Below, piece after piece: positions 35,698-45,674 of a DNA stretch of 64,000 nucleotides. The notes under the pieces are model-generated. The model was not told the origin of the DNA. It was given only the letters and a program-made list of their open reading frames with translations, and ran no database searches. Origin of the DNA: Alteromonas confluentis. GTDB taxonomy: Bacteria; Pseudomonadota; Gammaproteobacteria; Enterobacterales; Alteromonadaceae. Location of the stretch: contig NZ_MDHN01000040.1 in NCBI RefSeq assembly GCF_001757105.1, forward strand, positions 1 through 64,000, given 5' to 3'. Position numbers and translations under genes: made by a program. Position 1 is the stretch's first letter, and each line of letters opens with the position of its first letter.

Positions 35698-35763
35698 ATG
35701 CGTAATCAATTATCAATCAGCAAAAAAATCAATGCAGTTTGGTGGTGGCACTCCCTGAATTAA
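35698..35763 (+). CDS. trpL: trp operon leader peptide TrpL
   Basis: A 21-codon frame reads MRNQLSISKKINAVWWWHSL plus a final Asn. It carries three consecutive tryptophan codons (TGG x3) followed by a stop at 35761 and then the attenuator. When charged tRNA-Trp is low, ribosomes stall at the Trp codons and the terminator does not form; this is established for trp leaders. It is too short to have been noted as an ordinary gene. Confidence 0.9.
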   Translation: MRNQLSISKKINAVWWWHSLN

Positions 35764-35800
35764 CGGGCGGTGTACGCGTGAGTGCGTGAAAGAACACAAT

Positions 35801-35829
35801 AAAGGCCCGTTTTACGGGCCTTTTTTTTT
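35801..35829 (+). terminator. trp attenuator
   Basis: GGCCCGT-TTT-ACGGGCC (35804-35820), flanked by AAA and a run of nine T residues, is a strong intrinsic terminator 26 bp before the trpE start and about 40 bp after the trpL stop. Upstream segments (around 35764-35790) may form the competing anti-terminator. Confidence 0.9.
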
Positions 35830-35854
35830 AATCGCAGTTGGAGAATTTGCGACA

Positions 35855-37447
35855 ATGAGTTTAGCGGAACTGGGCACACAACCAGGCAAAGTGGAAACCA
35901 TCGAGCAGTCAGGGCAATATCTAAACGACCCGCTGGCCGCCTTCACTTTCCTGTGCGCCGACAAATCGAACGCACTGCTGTTGGAATCAGCAGAAATTGA
36001 AAGCAAAGACGACCTGCAGAGTCTGTTAATGGTAGACGCCGCCATGCGGCTGGTGTGTCGTGGTAATCAGGTTATTTGCACCGCCCTCACCCCAAACGGT
36101 GAATCGGTACTGCCACTGATTGAAGCGCAGCGACCAGAGGGCATGGATGTAGTACGAGACGGCGTTACTGTTACCCTTACCTGCCATGCTGCAGATCCGT
36201 CGCTGGATGAAGACTCGCGATTGAAAGCCGCCAGCGTGTTTGATGGCCTGCGAATGCTGGTAAAACAGATTACTCCACTTCGCCAGCATCCCCATGCGGT
36301 TTTCTTAGGCGGGGTATTTGCTTACGATCTGCTGGCAACCTTCGAGCAACTACCCGACGTGCCAGACGGCGAGAATGATTGCCCTGACTATGTATTTTAT
36401 CTGGCAGAAACTTTACTCACTGTAGATCATCAGACAAAAGAAACTCACCTCGTCGGCAGTGTATTCAGTGGCCCCAATGTGGCGCAAAGCTATTTCGACA
36501 TTGCTCAGCGATTAGAAAAATTGCAGGCTCGATTACAAGACATTCCGGCAGCACCAGAGGCCGACATCCACGCTCAGCCTGATACCACGGATGTTGATGT
36601 CGACAAGGACGATGCGGCCTACGCAAAAGATGTGGTTAACCTCAAACAACACATCCTTTCCGGCGACATATTCCAGGTGGTTCCTTCCCGTACGTTTTCG
36701 CTTCCCTGCCCCGACCCCATTGCTGCTTACGCCCAACTGAAAATCAGTAACCCTAGTCCTTACATGTTCTACATGAAAGACGAAAACTTCACGATTTTTG
36801 GTGCATCGCCCGAGTCAGCCATTAAATATGAAACGCAAACAAACCAGGTAGAAATTTACCCTATCGCGGGCACCCGCCCTCGCGGCAAACGTCCGAATGG
36901 CGAAATCGATCCGGATCTGGATAGCCGCATTGAATTAAATCTTCGTGAAGACGACAAAGAAAAAGCGGAACACATCATGCTGGTCGACCTGGCCCGTAAC
37001 GACGTGGCCAAGGTAAGCCGTCCTGGCACTCGCTATGTCAAAGACTTACTAAAAGTCGATCGCTATTCACACGTGATGCATTTGGTATCCCGCGTGGTTG
37101 GCCAACTTCGCGACGACCTTGATGCGCTACATGCTTATCAAGCCTGTATGAACATGGGCACACTGGTAGGCGCACCAAAAGTCAGTGCGGCATCGCTTAT
37201 TCGTGGCGTAGAGAAAAAACGTCGCGGCAGTTACGGCGGTGCCGTGGGCTATCTGAACGGAAACGGCGATATGGACACCTGTATTGTGATACGCTCCGCC
37301 TTCGTAAAAAACGACCGCGCCTATATTCAAGCTGGTGCTGGCGTCGTTTATGACTCCGATCCGCAGTCTGAAGCCGATGAAACCCGAACGAAAGCGCAGG
37401 CGGTGATAAATGCCGTTCGCCGCGCACTCAACACAGGAGAGAAATAA
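35855..37447 (+). CDS. trpE: anthranilate synthase component I
   Basis: A 530-residue enzyme that makes anthranilate from chorismate with TrpG. The N-terminal feedback-binding LLES (in ALLLESAEI) is retained, and the chorismate-binding C-terminal domain has the GDIFQVVPSRTF, SPYMFYMK, PIAGTRPRG and ARNDVAKVSRPGTRYV motifs. The frame is open upstream through the attenuator to 35786, but the ATG at 35855 follows GGAGA and gives the standard N-terminus MSLAELG. It overlaps trpG by one base (TAATG). Confidence 0.98.
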   Translation: MSLAELGTQPGKVETIEQSGQYLNDPLAAFTFLCADKSNALLLESAEIESKDDLQSLLMVDAAMRLVCRGNQVICTALTPNGESVLPLIEAQRPEGMDVVRDGVTVTLTCHAADPSLDEDSRLKAASVFDGLRMLVKQITPLRQHPHAVFLGGVFAYDLLATFEQLPDVPDGENDCPDYVFYLAETLLTVDHQTKETHLVGSVFSGPNVAQSYFDIAQRLEKLQARLQDIPAAPEADIHAQPDTTDVDVDKDDAAYAKDVVNLKQHILSGDIFQVVPSRTFSLPCPDPIAAYAQLKISNPSPYMFYMKDENFTIFGASPESAIKYETQTNQVEIYPIAGTRPRGKRPNGEIDPDLDSRIELNLREDDKEKAEHIMLVDLARNDVAKVSRPGTRYVKDLLKVDRYSHVMHLVSRVVGQLRDDLDALHAYQACMNMGTLVGAPKVSAASLIRGVEKKRRGSYGGAVGYLNGNGDMDTCIVIRSAFVKNDRAYIQAGAGVVYDSDPQSEADETRTKAQAVINAVRRALNTGEK

Positions 37448-38061
37448 TGAGCAACAAAATCACTGTTTTTCTTCTCGATAACATAGACTCTTTTACTTAT
37501 AACCTGGTAGATGAATTGCGGGCGCTGGACTTACACATTATTGTGTATCGCAACACCGTCGATGCAGACATGCTATTCCAGCGCATGCAAAAGGAAGCCG
37601 AACAGTCGCCGGTACTGTTATTATTATCACCCGGACCCGGTGCGCCCCATGAAGCGGGTTGTATGCCTGCTTTGCTGAAAAAGGTACAGGGCGTATTCCC
37701 GGTTCTAGGTATTTGTCTGGGGCATCAGGCCATTGTGAATCACTACGGCGGCGTGGTAGACCGTGCCCGTGAAGTGATGCATGGTAAATCATCGCCCATT
37801 ACCCATAGCGGTGAGGCCATGTTTGCAGGATTAGCGCAACCGCTGCACGTAGCGCGCTATCACTCACTGGTTGCCACGTCACTGCCAGATGGCCTTGAAA
37901 CCATTGCTAGCTTCGGCGATAACACCATGGCGGTGTATCACCCAGAAGATAAAATGCTGGGATTCCAGTTCCATCCTGAGTCCATACTCACAGCCGACGG
38001 CAGTAAGCTTTTGTTGCAAAGTATCCACTATTTAACCGACAAGGAAATCGAACATGTATGA
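37447..38061 (+). CDS. trpG: anthranilate synthase component II (glutamine amidotransferase)
   Basis: A 204-residue class I glutamine amidotransferase that supplies ammonia to TrpE. It has LLDNIDSFTYNLVDELR, LSPGPGAPHEAG, the nucleophile Cys in LGICLGHQAI and the HPES near the end. It is separate from trpD, unlike the fused TrpGD of E. coli. It overlaps trpE by one base and trpD by 8 bp. Confidence 0.96.
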   Translation: MSNKITVFLLDNIDSFTYNLVDELRALDLHIIVYRNTVDADMLFQRMQKEAEQSPVLLLLSPGPGAPHEAGCMPALLKKVQGVFPVLGICLGHQAIVNHYGGVVDRAREVMHGKSSPITHSGEAMFAGLAQPLHVARYHSLVATSLPDGLETIASFGDNTMAVYHPEDKMLGFQFHPESILTADGSKLLLQSIHYLTDKEIEHV

Positions 38062-39088
38062 TGCGTCAGTTGCACTTGAAGCTCTGTTTGCCAAAGAGCA
38101 CCTGAGTCAGGCTCAATCGTTTTCTTTGTTCAACAGCATTATGCATGGTGAGCAACCTGAAACGATTCTGGCTACTGTCCTCACTGCACTGAAACTAAAC
38201 GGTGAGTCACCGAACGAAATCGCGGGTGCCGCAAGTGCCATGGTGTCCAACGCTCTGCCGTTTCCAACGCCGGATTATGCCTTCGCTGATATCGTAGGCA
38301 CCGGTGGTGATGGCCATCACACCATTAATATTTCCAGTGCCGCTGGCGTGGTTGCCGCCAGTTGCGGTGTGAAAGTCGCAAAGCACGGTAATCGCAGTGT
38401 GTCGAGTAAATCCGGCTCGGCGGATATTTTCCGCCAGTTCGGTATTAATTTAGAAATTAGTCCGGAAACTGCGCGAAAGTGCCTGGATGATGCCAACTTC
38501 TGCTTTCTGTTCGCACCGGTTTATCATTCCGGTATGCGACATGCTGCGCCCGTCCGCGCCGCGCTGAAAACCCGCACTATTTTTAATATTCTTGGCCCAC
38601 TGGCCAACCCTGCCGGGCCGAGCCATGGCTTGTTTGGTGTGTATTCGCCGGATTTGCTGGAACCTTATGCCCGTACATTAATGTTGTTAGGTCAGCATCG
38701 CGCCATGATCGTACACGGCGCCGGTTTAGATGAACTGGCTTTGCATGGTGAATCGCAAATTATTGACCTTGAGCACGGCGACTTACGCTCGCTCACCGTT
38801 ACCCCAGCAGACTTCGGTTTGCCGACCTATCCCCTTGAAGCCATTGCAGGCGGTGAACCAGAAGATAACCGCAAGATGGTGGAAGCCGCTCTGGCCGGTG
38901 AAGGCGAAGAAGCCCACCGCGCCGCTATCGCGATGAACTGTGGTGCCTTGTTGAAATTAACCGACACCGTTGCCAGTTTTAAAGAAGGCGCGGAAATGGC
39001 CATGGACGCGATGAGCCAGGGTAAGCCCTTAACCACATTAAATGCAGTAGCTGAAATCAGTCATCAGGAGAGTAGTACCGATGAGTAA
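38054..39088 (+). CDS. trpD: anthranilate phosphoribosyltransferase
   Basis: A 344-residue enzyme transferring phosphoribose from PRPP to anthranilate. Motifs include DIVGTGGDGHHTINISSAAG (PRPP loop), KHGNRSVSSKSGSADIF, and NILGPLANPAGP. Normal length for a stand-alone TrpD. It overlaps trpG by 8 bp and trpC by 8 bp, so translation is coupled. Confidence 0.96.
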   Translation: MYDASVALEALFAKEHLSQAQSFSLFNSIMHGEQPETILATVLTALKLNGESPNEIAGAASAMVSNALPFPTPDYAFADIVGTGGDGHHTINISSAAGVVAASCGVKVAKHGNRSVSSKSGSADIFRQFGINLEISPETARKCLDDANFCFLFAPVYHSGMRHAAPVRAALKTRTIFNILGPLANPAGPSHGLFGVYSPDLLEPYARTLMLLGQHRAMIVHGAGLDELALHGESQIIDLEHGDLRSLTVTPADFGLPTYPLEAIAGGEPEDNRKMVEAALAGEGEEAHRAAIAMNCGALLKLTDTVASFKEGAEMAMDAMSQGKPLTTLNAVAEISHQESSTDE

Positions 39089-40481
39089 TGTGTTAGAACG
39101 CATTGTTGCCGATAAGCGCGTAGAAATTGATGCCCTTAAGGCGACAAAACCACTGGAATCGTTTAAGGATTCACTGACTCCGTCGAAGAAAAGTTTATTC
39201 GACGCCCTGAACCAGCCTAATGCCGGTTTTATTCTTGAGTGCAAAAAAGCGTCCCCTTCAAAAGGCCTCATCCGCCCGGTATTCGATCTGGACGAAATTC
39301 TCGCGGCCTATAAACCCCATGCGGCGGGCATATCGGTGCTCACTGACGAAAAGTATTTCCAGGGTAGTTTCGAATATCTTGCCTACGTTACCGAGCGCGT
39401 TGAACAACCTGTACTGAACAAAGATTTCTTTGTCGAGGCATATCAGGTTTATTTGGCCCGTCATTACAATGCCGATGCTATTCTACTGATGCTGAGTGTG
39501 TTAAGCGATGACGAATACCGCGAGCTGGCAACCCTGGCCGACTCCCTGTCGCTGGATATTCTTACCGAAGTCAGTAACGAGGAAGAAATGGTTCGCGCCA
39601 TTGCGCTACAAGCCAAAATCATCGGTATCAACAACCGTGATCTCCGAGACCTGTCTACGGACTTGGCGACCACTGAAAAGCTCGTACCCATGCTCGAAAA
39701 AGCCACCCACGATTTCGTGGTCATTTCAGAATCCGGTATTTATACCCACGCAGATGTTCGCCGCCTTTCACCGCTTTGTCAGGGCTTCTTGGTCGGTAGC
39801 GCATTAATGGCGCAGAAGAACCTGCCTGCCGCGGTGCGCGGTCTGATTTACGGCGACATTAAAGTATGTGGTCTGACGAAAGTTGAAGATGCCAAAACAG
39901 TCTTCAGCCTGGGGGCTAACTACGGTGGTTTAATTTTTGCGCCGAAATCTAAACGATGTGTAACGGTGCAACAGGCGAAAACTATCGTAAACTCTGCACC
40001 GGGCCGTTATGTGGGTGTGTTTGTCGATCAGCCCATCGCTGACATCGTCGAAACCGCCACCAGCATGCATCTCCATGCGGTGCAACTGCATGGTAACGAA
40101 GACCGTGCCTATCGCCTGGCCCTGCGCGCCCAGTTACCGGCCTACTGTCAAATTTGGCAGGCTGCGGGTGTAACCGATTCATTGCCTGACAATGTGGTTG
40201 AATTACTGAACGACGATATTACCGCAGACCGCGTGTTGCTGGATTGCCAAATTGGCAATGAAAAAGGCGGTACCGGTAAAACCTTCGACTGGGATCTGTT
40301 GAACAACATTAACGATAAAACAAAATTAATCGTTGCCGGTGGTATTAACGCCGACAACCTGGTGGCCGCCCTGCAAACTGGCGCGACCACCGTTGATGTG
40401 AACTCGGGCGTGGAAGACGCTCCGGGCGAAAAATCTGCAGAAAAGCTGGCGGCGTTGTTTGCCACAGCCCGCCGCTACTAA
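39081..40481 (+). CDS. trpC: bifunctional indole-3-glycerol-phosphate synthase / phosphoribosylanthranilate isomerase
   Basis: A 466-residue fusion of two TIM barrels, as in E. coli TrpCF. The N-terminal half (about 1-255) has [27 protein letters not shown] and VSESGI-type segments ([18 protein letters not shown]). The C-terminal half (about 256-466) is TrpF, with [28 protein letters not shown] and [12 protein letters not shown]. It starts inside the end of trpD (8-bp overlap) and is followed by trpB after 23 bp. Confidence 0.97.
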   Translation: MSNVLERIVADKRVEIDALKATKPLESFKDSLTPSKKSLFDALNQPNAGFILECKKASPSKGLIRPVFDLDEILAAYKPHAAGISVLTDEKYFQGSFEYLAYVTERVEQPVLNKDFFVEAYQVYLARHYNADAILLMLSVLSDDEYRELATLADSLSLDILTEVSNEEEMVRAIALQAKIIGINNRDLRDLSTDLATTEKLVPMLEKATHDFVVISESGIYTHADVRRLSPLCQGFLVGSALMAQKNLPAAVRGLIYGDIKVCGLTKVEDAKTVFSLGANYGGLIFAPKSKRCVTVQQAKTIVNSAPGRYVGVFVDQPIADIVETATSMHLHAVQLHGNEDRAYRLALRAQLPAYCQIWQAAGVTDSLPDNVVELLNDDITADRVLLDCQIGNEKGGTGKTFDWDLLNNINDKTKLIVAGGINADNLVAALQTGATTVDVNSGVEDAPGEKSAEKLAALFATARRY

Positions 40482-40504
40482 TTGAAAGTGCTACAGGATT
40501 ATTC

Positions 40505-41698
40505 ATGAACCAACTTGATTCAAAATTCGGGGAATTCGGCGGCATGTATGTGCCTGAACTGCTGATCCCTGCGCTTGACCAGCTTGAAAAAGCCTTTCTG
40601 GACGCAAAAGACGATCCGGCTTTTCAGCAAGAATTCACCTCTTTGCTGAAAGACTACGCAGGTCGCCCTACGGCCATGACGCTAACCCGTAATCTGGTTA
40701 GTAACCCGAAAGTAAAACTCTACCTGAAGCGTGAAGACTTGCTTCACGGCGGTGCCCACAAGACCAATCAGGTGTTGGGTCAGGCTCTGCTCACCAAGCG
40801 CATGGGCAAAACCGAAGTTATCGCCGAAACCGGCGCCGGTCAGCACGGTACAGCCACAGCCCTCGCTTGTGCCCTGTTGGGCCTGAAATGCCGCATTTAT
40901 ATGGGTGCAAAAGACGTTGAGCGTCAGGCGCCTAACGTGTTTCGTATGCGCTTAATGGGTGCGGAAGTGATTCCGGTTAATGCGGGTTCTGGCACCTTAA
41001 AAGATGCAGTTAACGAAGCCCTGCGCGACTGGTCTGCCAATTACGACAAAGCGCATTACCTGCTGGGTACAGCGGCGGGTCCTCATCCGTTCCCACACAT
41101 TGTACGTGAATTCCACCTCATGATCGGTGAAGAAACCCGCGCACAAATTCTGGAAAAAGAAGGCCGCTTGCCTGACGCGGTCGTTGCCTGTGTTGGTGGT
41201 GGTTCGAACGCTATTGGTATGTTTGCTGACTTCATCGACGAACCGTCAGTGCGTTTGATTGGTGTCGAGCCAGGTGGTAAAGGCCTGCACACCGGCGAAC
41301 ACGGTGCCACCATCTGTACAGGTTCGAAAGGTATTCTGCACGGTGCATACACCTATATCATGCAAGATAAAGAAGGCCAGATTGAGGAAAGCTATTCAGT
41401 TTCTGCCGGTCTGGATTATCCAGCCGTTGGCCCGCAGCATGCCCATTTGGCGGCAACCGGCCGTGCTGAGTACGTGTCGGTCACTGACGAAGAGGCGCTG
41501 AACGCGTTCCAGTTGCTGGCGCGCAAAGAAGGTATCATTCCTGCGCTTGAGTCTTCGCATGCACTGGCTCACGCGCTGAATATGGCAGATGAAGCAGACG
41601 AGGAAACCGTGATTGTGGTGAACCTTTCTGGCCGTGGTGACAAAGATTTAGGTCACGTGATTAAGATTCTGGGAGAAGATTTCAATGGATCGCTATGA
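40505..41698 (+). CDS. trpB: tryptophan synthase beta chain
   Basis: A 397-residue PLP enzyme that condenses indole with serine. The PLP lysine lies in [15 protein letters not shown], and the phosphate-binding loop is [12 protein letters not shown]. It starts with the standard [13 protein letters not shown] and ends at the GRGDKDL segment. It overlaps trpA by 14 bp, as expected for the two subunits of one complex. Confidence 0.98.
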   Translation: MNQLDSKFGEFGGMYVPELLIPALDQLEKAFLDAKDDPAFQQEFTSLLKDYAGRPTAMTLTRNLVSNPKVKLYLKREDLLHGGAHKTNQVLGQALLTKRMGKTEVIAETGAGQHGTATALACALLGLKCRIYMGAKDVERQAPNVFRMRLMGAEVIPVNAGSGTLKDAVNEALRDWSANYDKAHYLLGTAAGPHPFPHIVREFHLMIGEETRAQILEKEGRLPDAVVACVGGGSNAIGMFADFIDEPSVRLIGVEPGGKGLHTGEHGATICTGSKGILHGAYTYIMQDKEGQIEESYSVSAGLDYPAVGPQHAHLAATGRAEYVSVTDEEALNAFQLLARKEGIIPALESSHALAHALNMADEADEETVIVVNLSGRGDKDLGHVIKILGEDFNGSL

Positions 41699-42491
41699 AG
41701 CAATGTTCGCGCGCCTGAACGACAAAAATGAAGGCGCATTTGTTCCATTCGTGATGGTGGGCGACCCGGATATCGAGACGTCGGAAAAAATCATTTGTCA
41801 GTTAATCGAAAGCGGTGCCGACGCATTGGAATTGGGTATTCCCTATTCCGATCCTATTGCCGATGGTCCGACGATCCAGGCTGCTGCCATTCGTGCGCTG
41901 GAAAACGGCGTAACCCCAGGAAAGTGCTTTGAAATGTTGGCTCGCGTACGCGCGAAATATCCTGACACGCCAATTGGTTTACTGCTGTACAGTAACCTGG
42001 TGGTAGTGCACGGCATCGACCATTTCTACGGACTGGCAAAAGACGCGGGGGTAGATTCTATTCTGGTTGCAGATGTACCGCTACGCGAAGCGAAACCTTT
42101 CCTGGATGTGGCAAACCAAACGGGTGTAGCGCAAATTTTGATTGCGCCCCCCAATGCCACTGAAGAAACGTTACAACAAATTGGTGAACACTCTCGCGGT
42201 TATACTTACCTGCTCGGTCGCGCGGGTGTAACCGGTGTCGAAACGGCTGCTGACGTGCCTGCAGAAGCGCTGATCAGCAAGTTGTCTGACTACCAATGTG
42301 CACCACCTATTCTTGGTTTTGGTATTTCAACCCCAGCCCAGGTGACTACCGCCATTCAAGCAGGTGCTGCAGGGGCTATTAGTGGCTCAGCCACGGTGAA
42401 TATTATTGCTAAACACCTCGACGACTTGCCCGCCATGCTGGAAGCGTTGAATAGTTTTGTCAGCGATATGAAATCAGCCACCGCAAAGTAA
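41685..42491 (+). CDS. trpA: tryptophan synthase alpha chain
   Basis: A 268-residue TIM-barrel subunit that splits indole-3-glycerol phosphate. The catalytic Glu lies in [21 protein letters not shown] (Glu) and the Asp in the same segment; later motifs include [22 protein letters not shown] and GAISGSATV. It overlaps trpB by 14 bp and is the last biosynthetic gene of the operon. Confidence 0.97.
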   Translation: MDRYEAMFARLNDKNEGAFVPFVMVGDPDIETSEKIICQLIESGADALELGIPYSDPIADGPTIQAAAIRALENGVTPGKCFEMLARVRAKYPDTPIGLLLYSNLVVVHGIDHFYGLAKDAGVDSILVADVPLREAKPFLDVANQTGVAQILIAPPNATEETLQQIGEHSRGYTYLLGRAGVTGVETAADVPAEALISKLSDYQCAPPILGFGISTPAQVTTAIQAGAAGAISGSATVNIIAKHLDDLPAMLEALNSFVSDMKSATAK

Positions 42492-42516
42492 CGGAAAACA
42501 GATAAAGGAATCATTC

Positions 42517-42816
42517 ATGTTTTATATGATTTGTGCCACTGATGTGGAAAACAGCCTGGAAAAACGTCTCGCAGCACGCCCTGATCACCTTTCGCGTTTG
42601 AATGCACTGAAAGATGAAGGTCGCTTATTAATCGCAGGGCCCTTCCCGGCCATCGACAGCGACGACCCGGGCCCTGCGGGTTTTACCGGTTCTTTGGTTG
42701 TTGCTGAGTTCGACTCGCTGGAAACGGCAAAAGCGTGGGCAGAGGCCGATCCTTACGTAGCAGCTGGGGTTTATGCCGATGTGGTGGTTAAACCTTACAA
42801 GAAAGTACTTCCATAA
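42517..42816 (+). CDS. yciI: YciI family protein
   Basis: A 99-residue single-domain protein of the YciI/YCII-related fold, with [21 protein letters not shown] and [16 protein letters not shown], which include the conserved His/Asp pairs of the family. Its biochemical role is unknown; structures show a ferredoxin-like dimer. It is 25 bp behind trpA and ahead of the terminator, so it is probably the last gene of the trp transcript, as often seen in this group. Confidence 0.88.
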   Translation: MFYMICATDVENSLEKRLAARPDHLSRLNALKDEGRLLIAGPFPAIDSDDPGPAGFTGSLVVAEFDSLETAKAWAEADPYVAAGVYADVVVKPYKKVLP

Positions 42817-42833
42817 GTACAACAGCCTTTAAC

Positions 42834-42863
42834 AACGGGAGCCAAATGGCTCCCGTTTTTTTT
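42834..42863 (+). terminator. terminator of the trp operon
   Basis: AACGGGAGCCA and TGGCTCCCGTT (42834-42857) pair around a 2-nt loop and are followed by eight T residues. Confidence 0.92.
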
Positions 42864-42992
42864 AACAGTATGAATGTTCGTGGTTTAGCTGCCTTCAGGG
42901 ATGATTCAGGCAATGTTCATTTAACGTGGTTATGCTAGGATACCAACATGAGGAACATTGTTTACCTGTGCTGGTTCACCTGTTGAGGCTGT

Positions 42993-43268
42993 ATGAATAT
43001 TTTAAAAATCATGACCGTTGCGGTTTTTCTGTTGGCAATGCCATTGTCGCAGCAAGCACACGCGCGTCAGGATAAACAGGCAACCCAGCAGATAGACCGC
43101 AGTCAGGCTGCTGCCAAAGCACAGCAACAGGTAAAAGGACGTGTACTCCGCGTGGATCAGACCCGCTTTGCATACCGGGTTAAAATGTTAAAGAAAAATG
43201 GCCGGGTGATCTCCGTTGACGTGGATAAGAACACAGGACGGGTTCAGCCGGTAAAAGAAAAGGACTAA
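42993..43268 (+). CDS. small exported PepSY-like protein
   Basis: A 91-residue protein with a signal peptide (cleavage near AHAR) and a C-terminal PepSY-like segment (RFAYRVKMLKKNGRVISVDVDKNTGRVQPVKEKD) preceded by a Gln/Ala-rich helix. PepSY domains often modulate periplasmic proteases or act near two-component systems. It is 8 bp before a PhoP-like regulator gene and probably shares its operon, suggesting a periplasmic input or target of that system. Function is inferred. Confidence 0.7.
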   Translation: MNILKIMTVAVFLLAMPLSQQAHARQDKQATQQIDRSQAAAKAQQQVKGRVLRVDQTRFAYRVKMLKKNGRVISVDVDKNTGRVQPVKEKD

Positions 43269-43276
43269 CGCCAACC

Positions 43277-43951
43277 ATGCGTGTTTTAATTGCCGAAGAT
43301 GACAGTCGCCTGCTAACCCAACTCGATAGTCTGCTGCAACAACATGGTTACAGTGTAGATTTAGCCGATAACGGCAATAATGCTTTATATCAACTCGTAG
43401 AAGTCAGTTACGATGCCGCAATTGTCGATATTGGCTTGCCCGGCATTGATGGTTTTGACGTTATTCGAACCGCCCGTCAAAAAGATATTAAGACCCCTAT
43501 CCTCATTCTCACAGCCCGTGATCGTTGGCAAGAGAAAGTAGAAGGCCTGGACGCCGGGGCCGATGATTACCTTACGAAACCTTTTCACAACGAAGAACTT
43601 CTGGCCCGGGTGAAAGCACTTATCCGACGATCATCTGGTCAGGCGAACCCAACTATTCAGTTTGGTCCGGTTTCGTTAGATACGGTTGCCGAAGAAATCA
43701 CCTTGCACGAAGAACGCTTAGAATTAACTGCGTACGAATACAAGGTGATGGAATACCTGATGCTGAACCCGCAGAAAATTGTGTCAAAAACCGAACTTAC
43801 CGAACACATTTACGACCAGGATTTCGACCTCGACAGTAATGTTATTGAAGTGTTTGTTGGCCGTCTGCGTAAAAAACTCGACCCCGATGGTTCACTCAAA
43901 CCCATCGAAACCCTGCGTGGTCGCGGTTACCGTTTGAATCGGGATCTATGA
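43277..43951 (+). CDS. OmpR/PhoP-family response regulator
   Basis: A 224-residue transcription regulator. The receiver has the acidic pair LIAEDDSRL, acceptor Asp51 (AIVDIGLPGIDGF) and Lys in DYLTKPFHNEEL. The C-terminal winged helix ends with VEVFVGRLRKKLDPDG-like and ETLRGRGYRL, the OmpR family signature. It is closest in appearance to PhoP/QseB-type regulators. It overlaps the sensor gene by 4 bp (ATGA). Operon order: PepSY protein, regulator, sensor. Confidence 0.88.
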   Translation: MRVLIAEDDSRLLTQLDSLLQQHGYSVDLADNGNNALYQLVEVSYDAAIVDIGLPGIDGFDVIRTARQKDIKTPILILTARDRWQEKVEGLDAGADDYLTKPFHNEELLARVKALIRRSSGQANPTIQFGPVSLDTVAEEITLHEERLELTAYEYKVMEYLMLNPQKIVSKTELTEHIYDQDFDLDSNVIEVFVGRLRKKLDPDGSLKPIETLRGRGYRLNRDL

Positions 43952-45273
43952 CCAACCTTTCTTTGCGGTTACGTAGCATTTTATTGGCCTTAGTGGCGCT
44001 GATTGTGTTCATCCCTGTTACAGTAATTACCCTCGACAAGGCTTATACGGAAAGCCTGACCCAGGCCAAACATAATGAACTGAAACTGATGAATCTGGCG
44101 CTGGTTTCTGCCTTCGAATTAGATGGCGACACTCCGTACATGCCAGAAGTGCTGTACGAAGAGCAGCTAAATTTGCCCGATTCAGGCTACATCGGACTTA
44201 TCATTTTTCGCAACAAAGTGGTTTGGAAGTCTGCATCGGCATTGAACAATGCGGTGATTGCGCAACCACTGTCCCCTGATGTGGGCGATGAACGGTTCGT
44301 CACTGAAGACAGCGGCGCACTGTCCAATATCGACAGTTATTTCTCTTACGCCTTTACCGCCGAATTTGCCTCTGATTCAGGTTTTGAAGCCGTCCATTTC
44401 TATATTCTAAATAATCGTGCAGAGTTTAATATTGAGCGGGATGCGTACCTGGATACCCTCTGGCAATGGCTGTTATTGCTAAGCGCAGGGCTTCTGATCT
44501 TATTGATTGTGGGTATTAATGTGGTATTGGCCCCGGTTCGCGGCCTTATTCGAGAAATACGCTTAACAGCAAGCGGTCATCAACCGGCCCTGGATAACAC
44601 TTACCCGGTTGAGTTCACCCCGCTTAAAAACAGCATAAATCGCTTGTTGGAGGCCGAAGCCCAACAGCGCAGCCGGTATAAAAATAGTCTTGGCGACCTT
44701 GCCCATAGTCTTAAAACCCCGCTAGCAGCAGCAATGGGCACGCCTGCCCTACCTGATGACGCTTATGAATCTTTGGTACAGATTGATCACATCATCCAAC
44801 GTCAGTTAAAACGTGCGGCAGCCGCAAAGTCTGGCTGGCAAGCCAGCGTCGATGTCGCGCCAGTGGTAGATAAACTATTTAGTGCTATGCTGAAAGTGCA
44901 TCGCGATGCTGAACTCACACTGACCCGGGAAGGCGACGCCAGTTGCCAGTTCGAAGGCGACGGTACTGATTTAATGGAAATGCTCGGAAATGTTGTTGAT
45001 AACGCCTGTAAAGCCGCCAGCAGTCGGGTATTAGTTTCATTATCGCGTCAGCAAGGTTGGAGTCATATCACCATTGAAGATGATGGGCCCGGCATACCAG
45101 ACGATCAGAAAGACGCTTTGCTGGAACGGGGCGAACGTCTCGATACCTATACCGAAGGCCAAGGTATTGGTTTGGCTGTTGTTGCAGATCTTGTTGCCAT
45201 ATACGAAGGACGATTAGATATTGCAGACAGCCATCTCGGCGGTGCAGCAATCACACTGTCTTTTCCGGTATAG
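43948..45273 (+). CDS. PhoQ-like membrane sensor histidine kinase
   Basis: A 441-residue kinase with two membrane helices (about residues 8-28 and 170-190) around a periplasmic sensor domain. A HAMP-like region leads to the H-box LGDLAHSLKTPLAAAMG, and the ATPase domain has NVVDNACKAAS, EDDGPGIPDDQ and GQGIGLAVV. The layout and H-box wording match PhoQ-type kinases. The periplasmic domain is acidic (FELDGDTPYMPEVLYEEQL), as in sensors of divalent cations or cationic peptides, but the signal is not established. It overlaps the regulator gene by 4 bp. Confidence 0.87.
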   Translation: MTNLSLRLRSILLALVALIVFIPVTVITLDKAYTESLTQAKHNELKLMNLALVSAFELDGDTPYMPEVLYEEQLNLPDSGYIGLIIFRNKVVWKSASALNNAVIAQPLSPDVGDERFVTEDSGALSNIDSYFSYAFTAEFASDSGFEAVHFYILNNRAEFNIERDAYLDTLWQWLLLLSAGLLILLIVGINVVLAPVRGLIREIRLTASGHQPALDNTYPVEFTPLKNSINRLLEAEAQQRSRYKNSLGDLAHSLKTPLAAAMGTPALPDDAYESLVQIDHIIQRQLKRAAAAKSGWQASVDVAPVVDKLFSAMLKVHRDAELTLTREGDASCQFEGDGTDLMEMLGNVVDNACKAASSRVLVSLSRQQGWSHITIEDDGPGIPDDQKDALLERGERLDTYTEGQGIGLAVVADLVAIYEGRLDIADSHLGGAAITLSFPV

Positions 45274-45674
45274 CAACCTGCCGTTTCCGTTATAAAGATG
45301 TGAAAAATAGCCTTAAATGTTGAGAATTCATACTGGTATAACCATAACCACTATGAATGCTTACCATAAATACAACACTATAATTTATCTTTAAAGGTAA
45401 AACCAATCTGCTCAATTCTTATTCGACTGGATTTTGCGATATATGCAAGCCATTGAAATTAATTAAATTAATATAAAAACGAATTTACGGTTATAGGAAA
45501 GAAAAATCGACATGCAACATCGCGCTAACATAAGTGGCTTGCATATGCCCAGTGGTTCACTTTCTGACATTACGTAAACACTAAAAATCAGTTAATATGT
45601 CCTTCATTTTTATACGCGTATAGCTAAGACCGTCTTAATTTTACGTCCGAAAAACCCAAGACCGAGAGAACACT
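45274..45674 (+). promoter_or_regulatory. AT-rich intergenic region upstream of acnB
   Basis: A 401-bp AT-rich stretch between the PhoQ-like gene and acnB, with no clear operator match and no RNA gene seen. It should hold the acnB promoter. A short frame at 45512-45577 is listed separately. Confidence 0.5.
45512..45577 (+). CDS. possible 21-codon small ORF upstream of acnB
   Basis: MQHRANISGLHMPSGSLSDIT starts at an ATG with AGGAAAG about 10 nt upstream and ends at TAA, 97 bp before acnB. No biased codon run is present. It could be a chance frame or an unrecognised leader; conservation is unknown. Confidence 0.2.
   Translation: MQHRANISGLHMPSGSLSDIT

Noticed and set aside
42905-42960. Possible PhoP box upstream of the PepSY gene
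   Set aside because: GTTCA and GTTA segments are present but not in the proper direct-repeat spacing.
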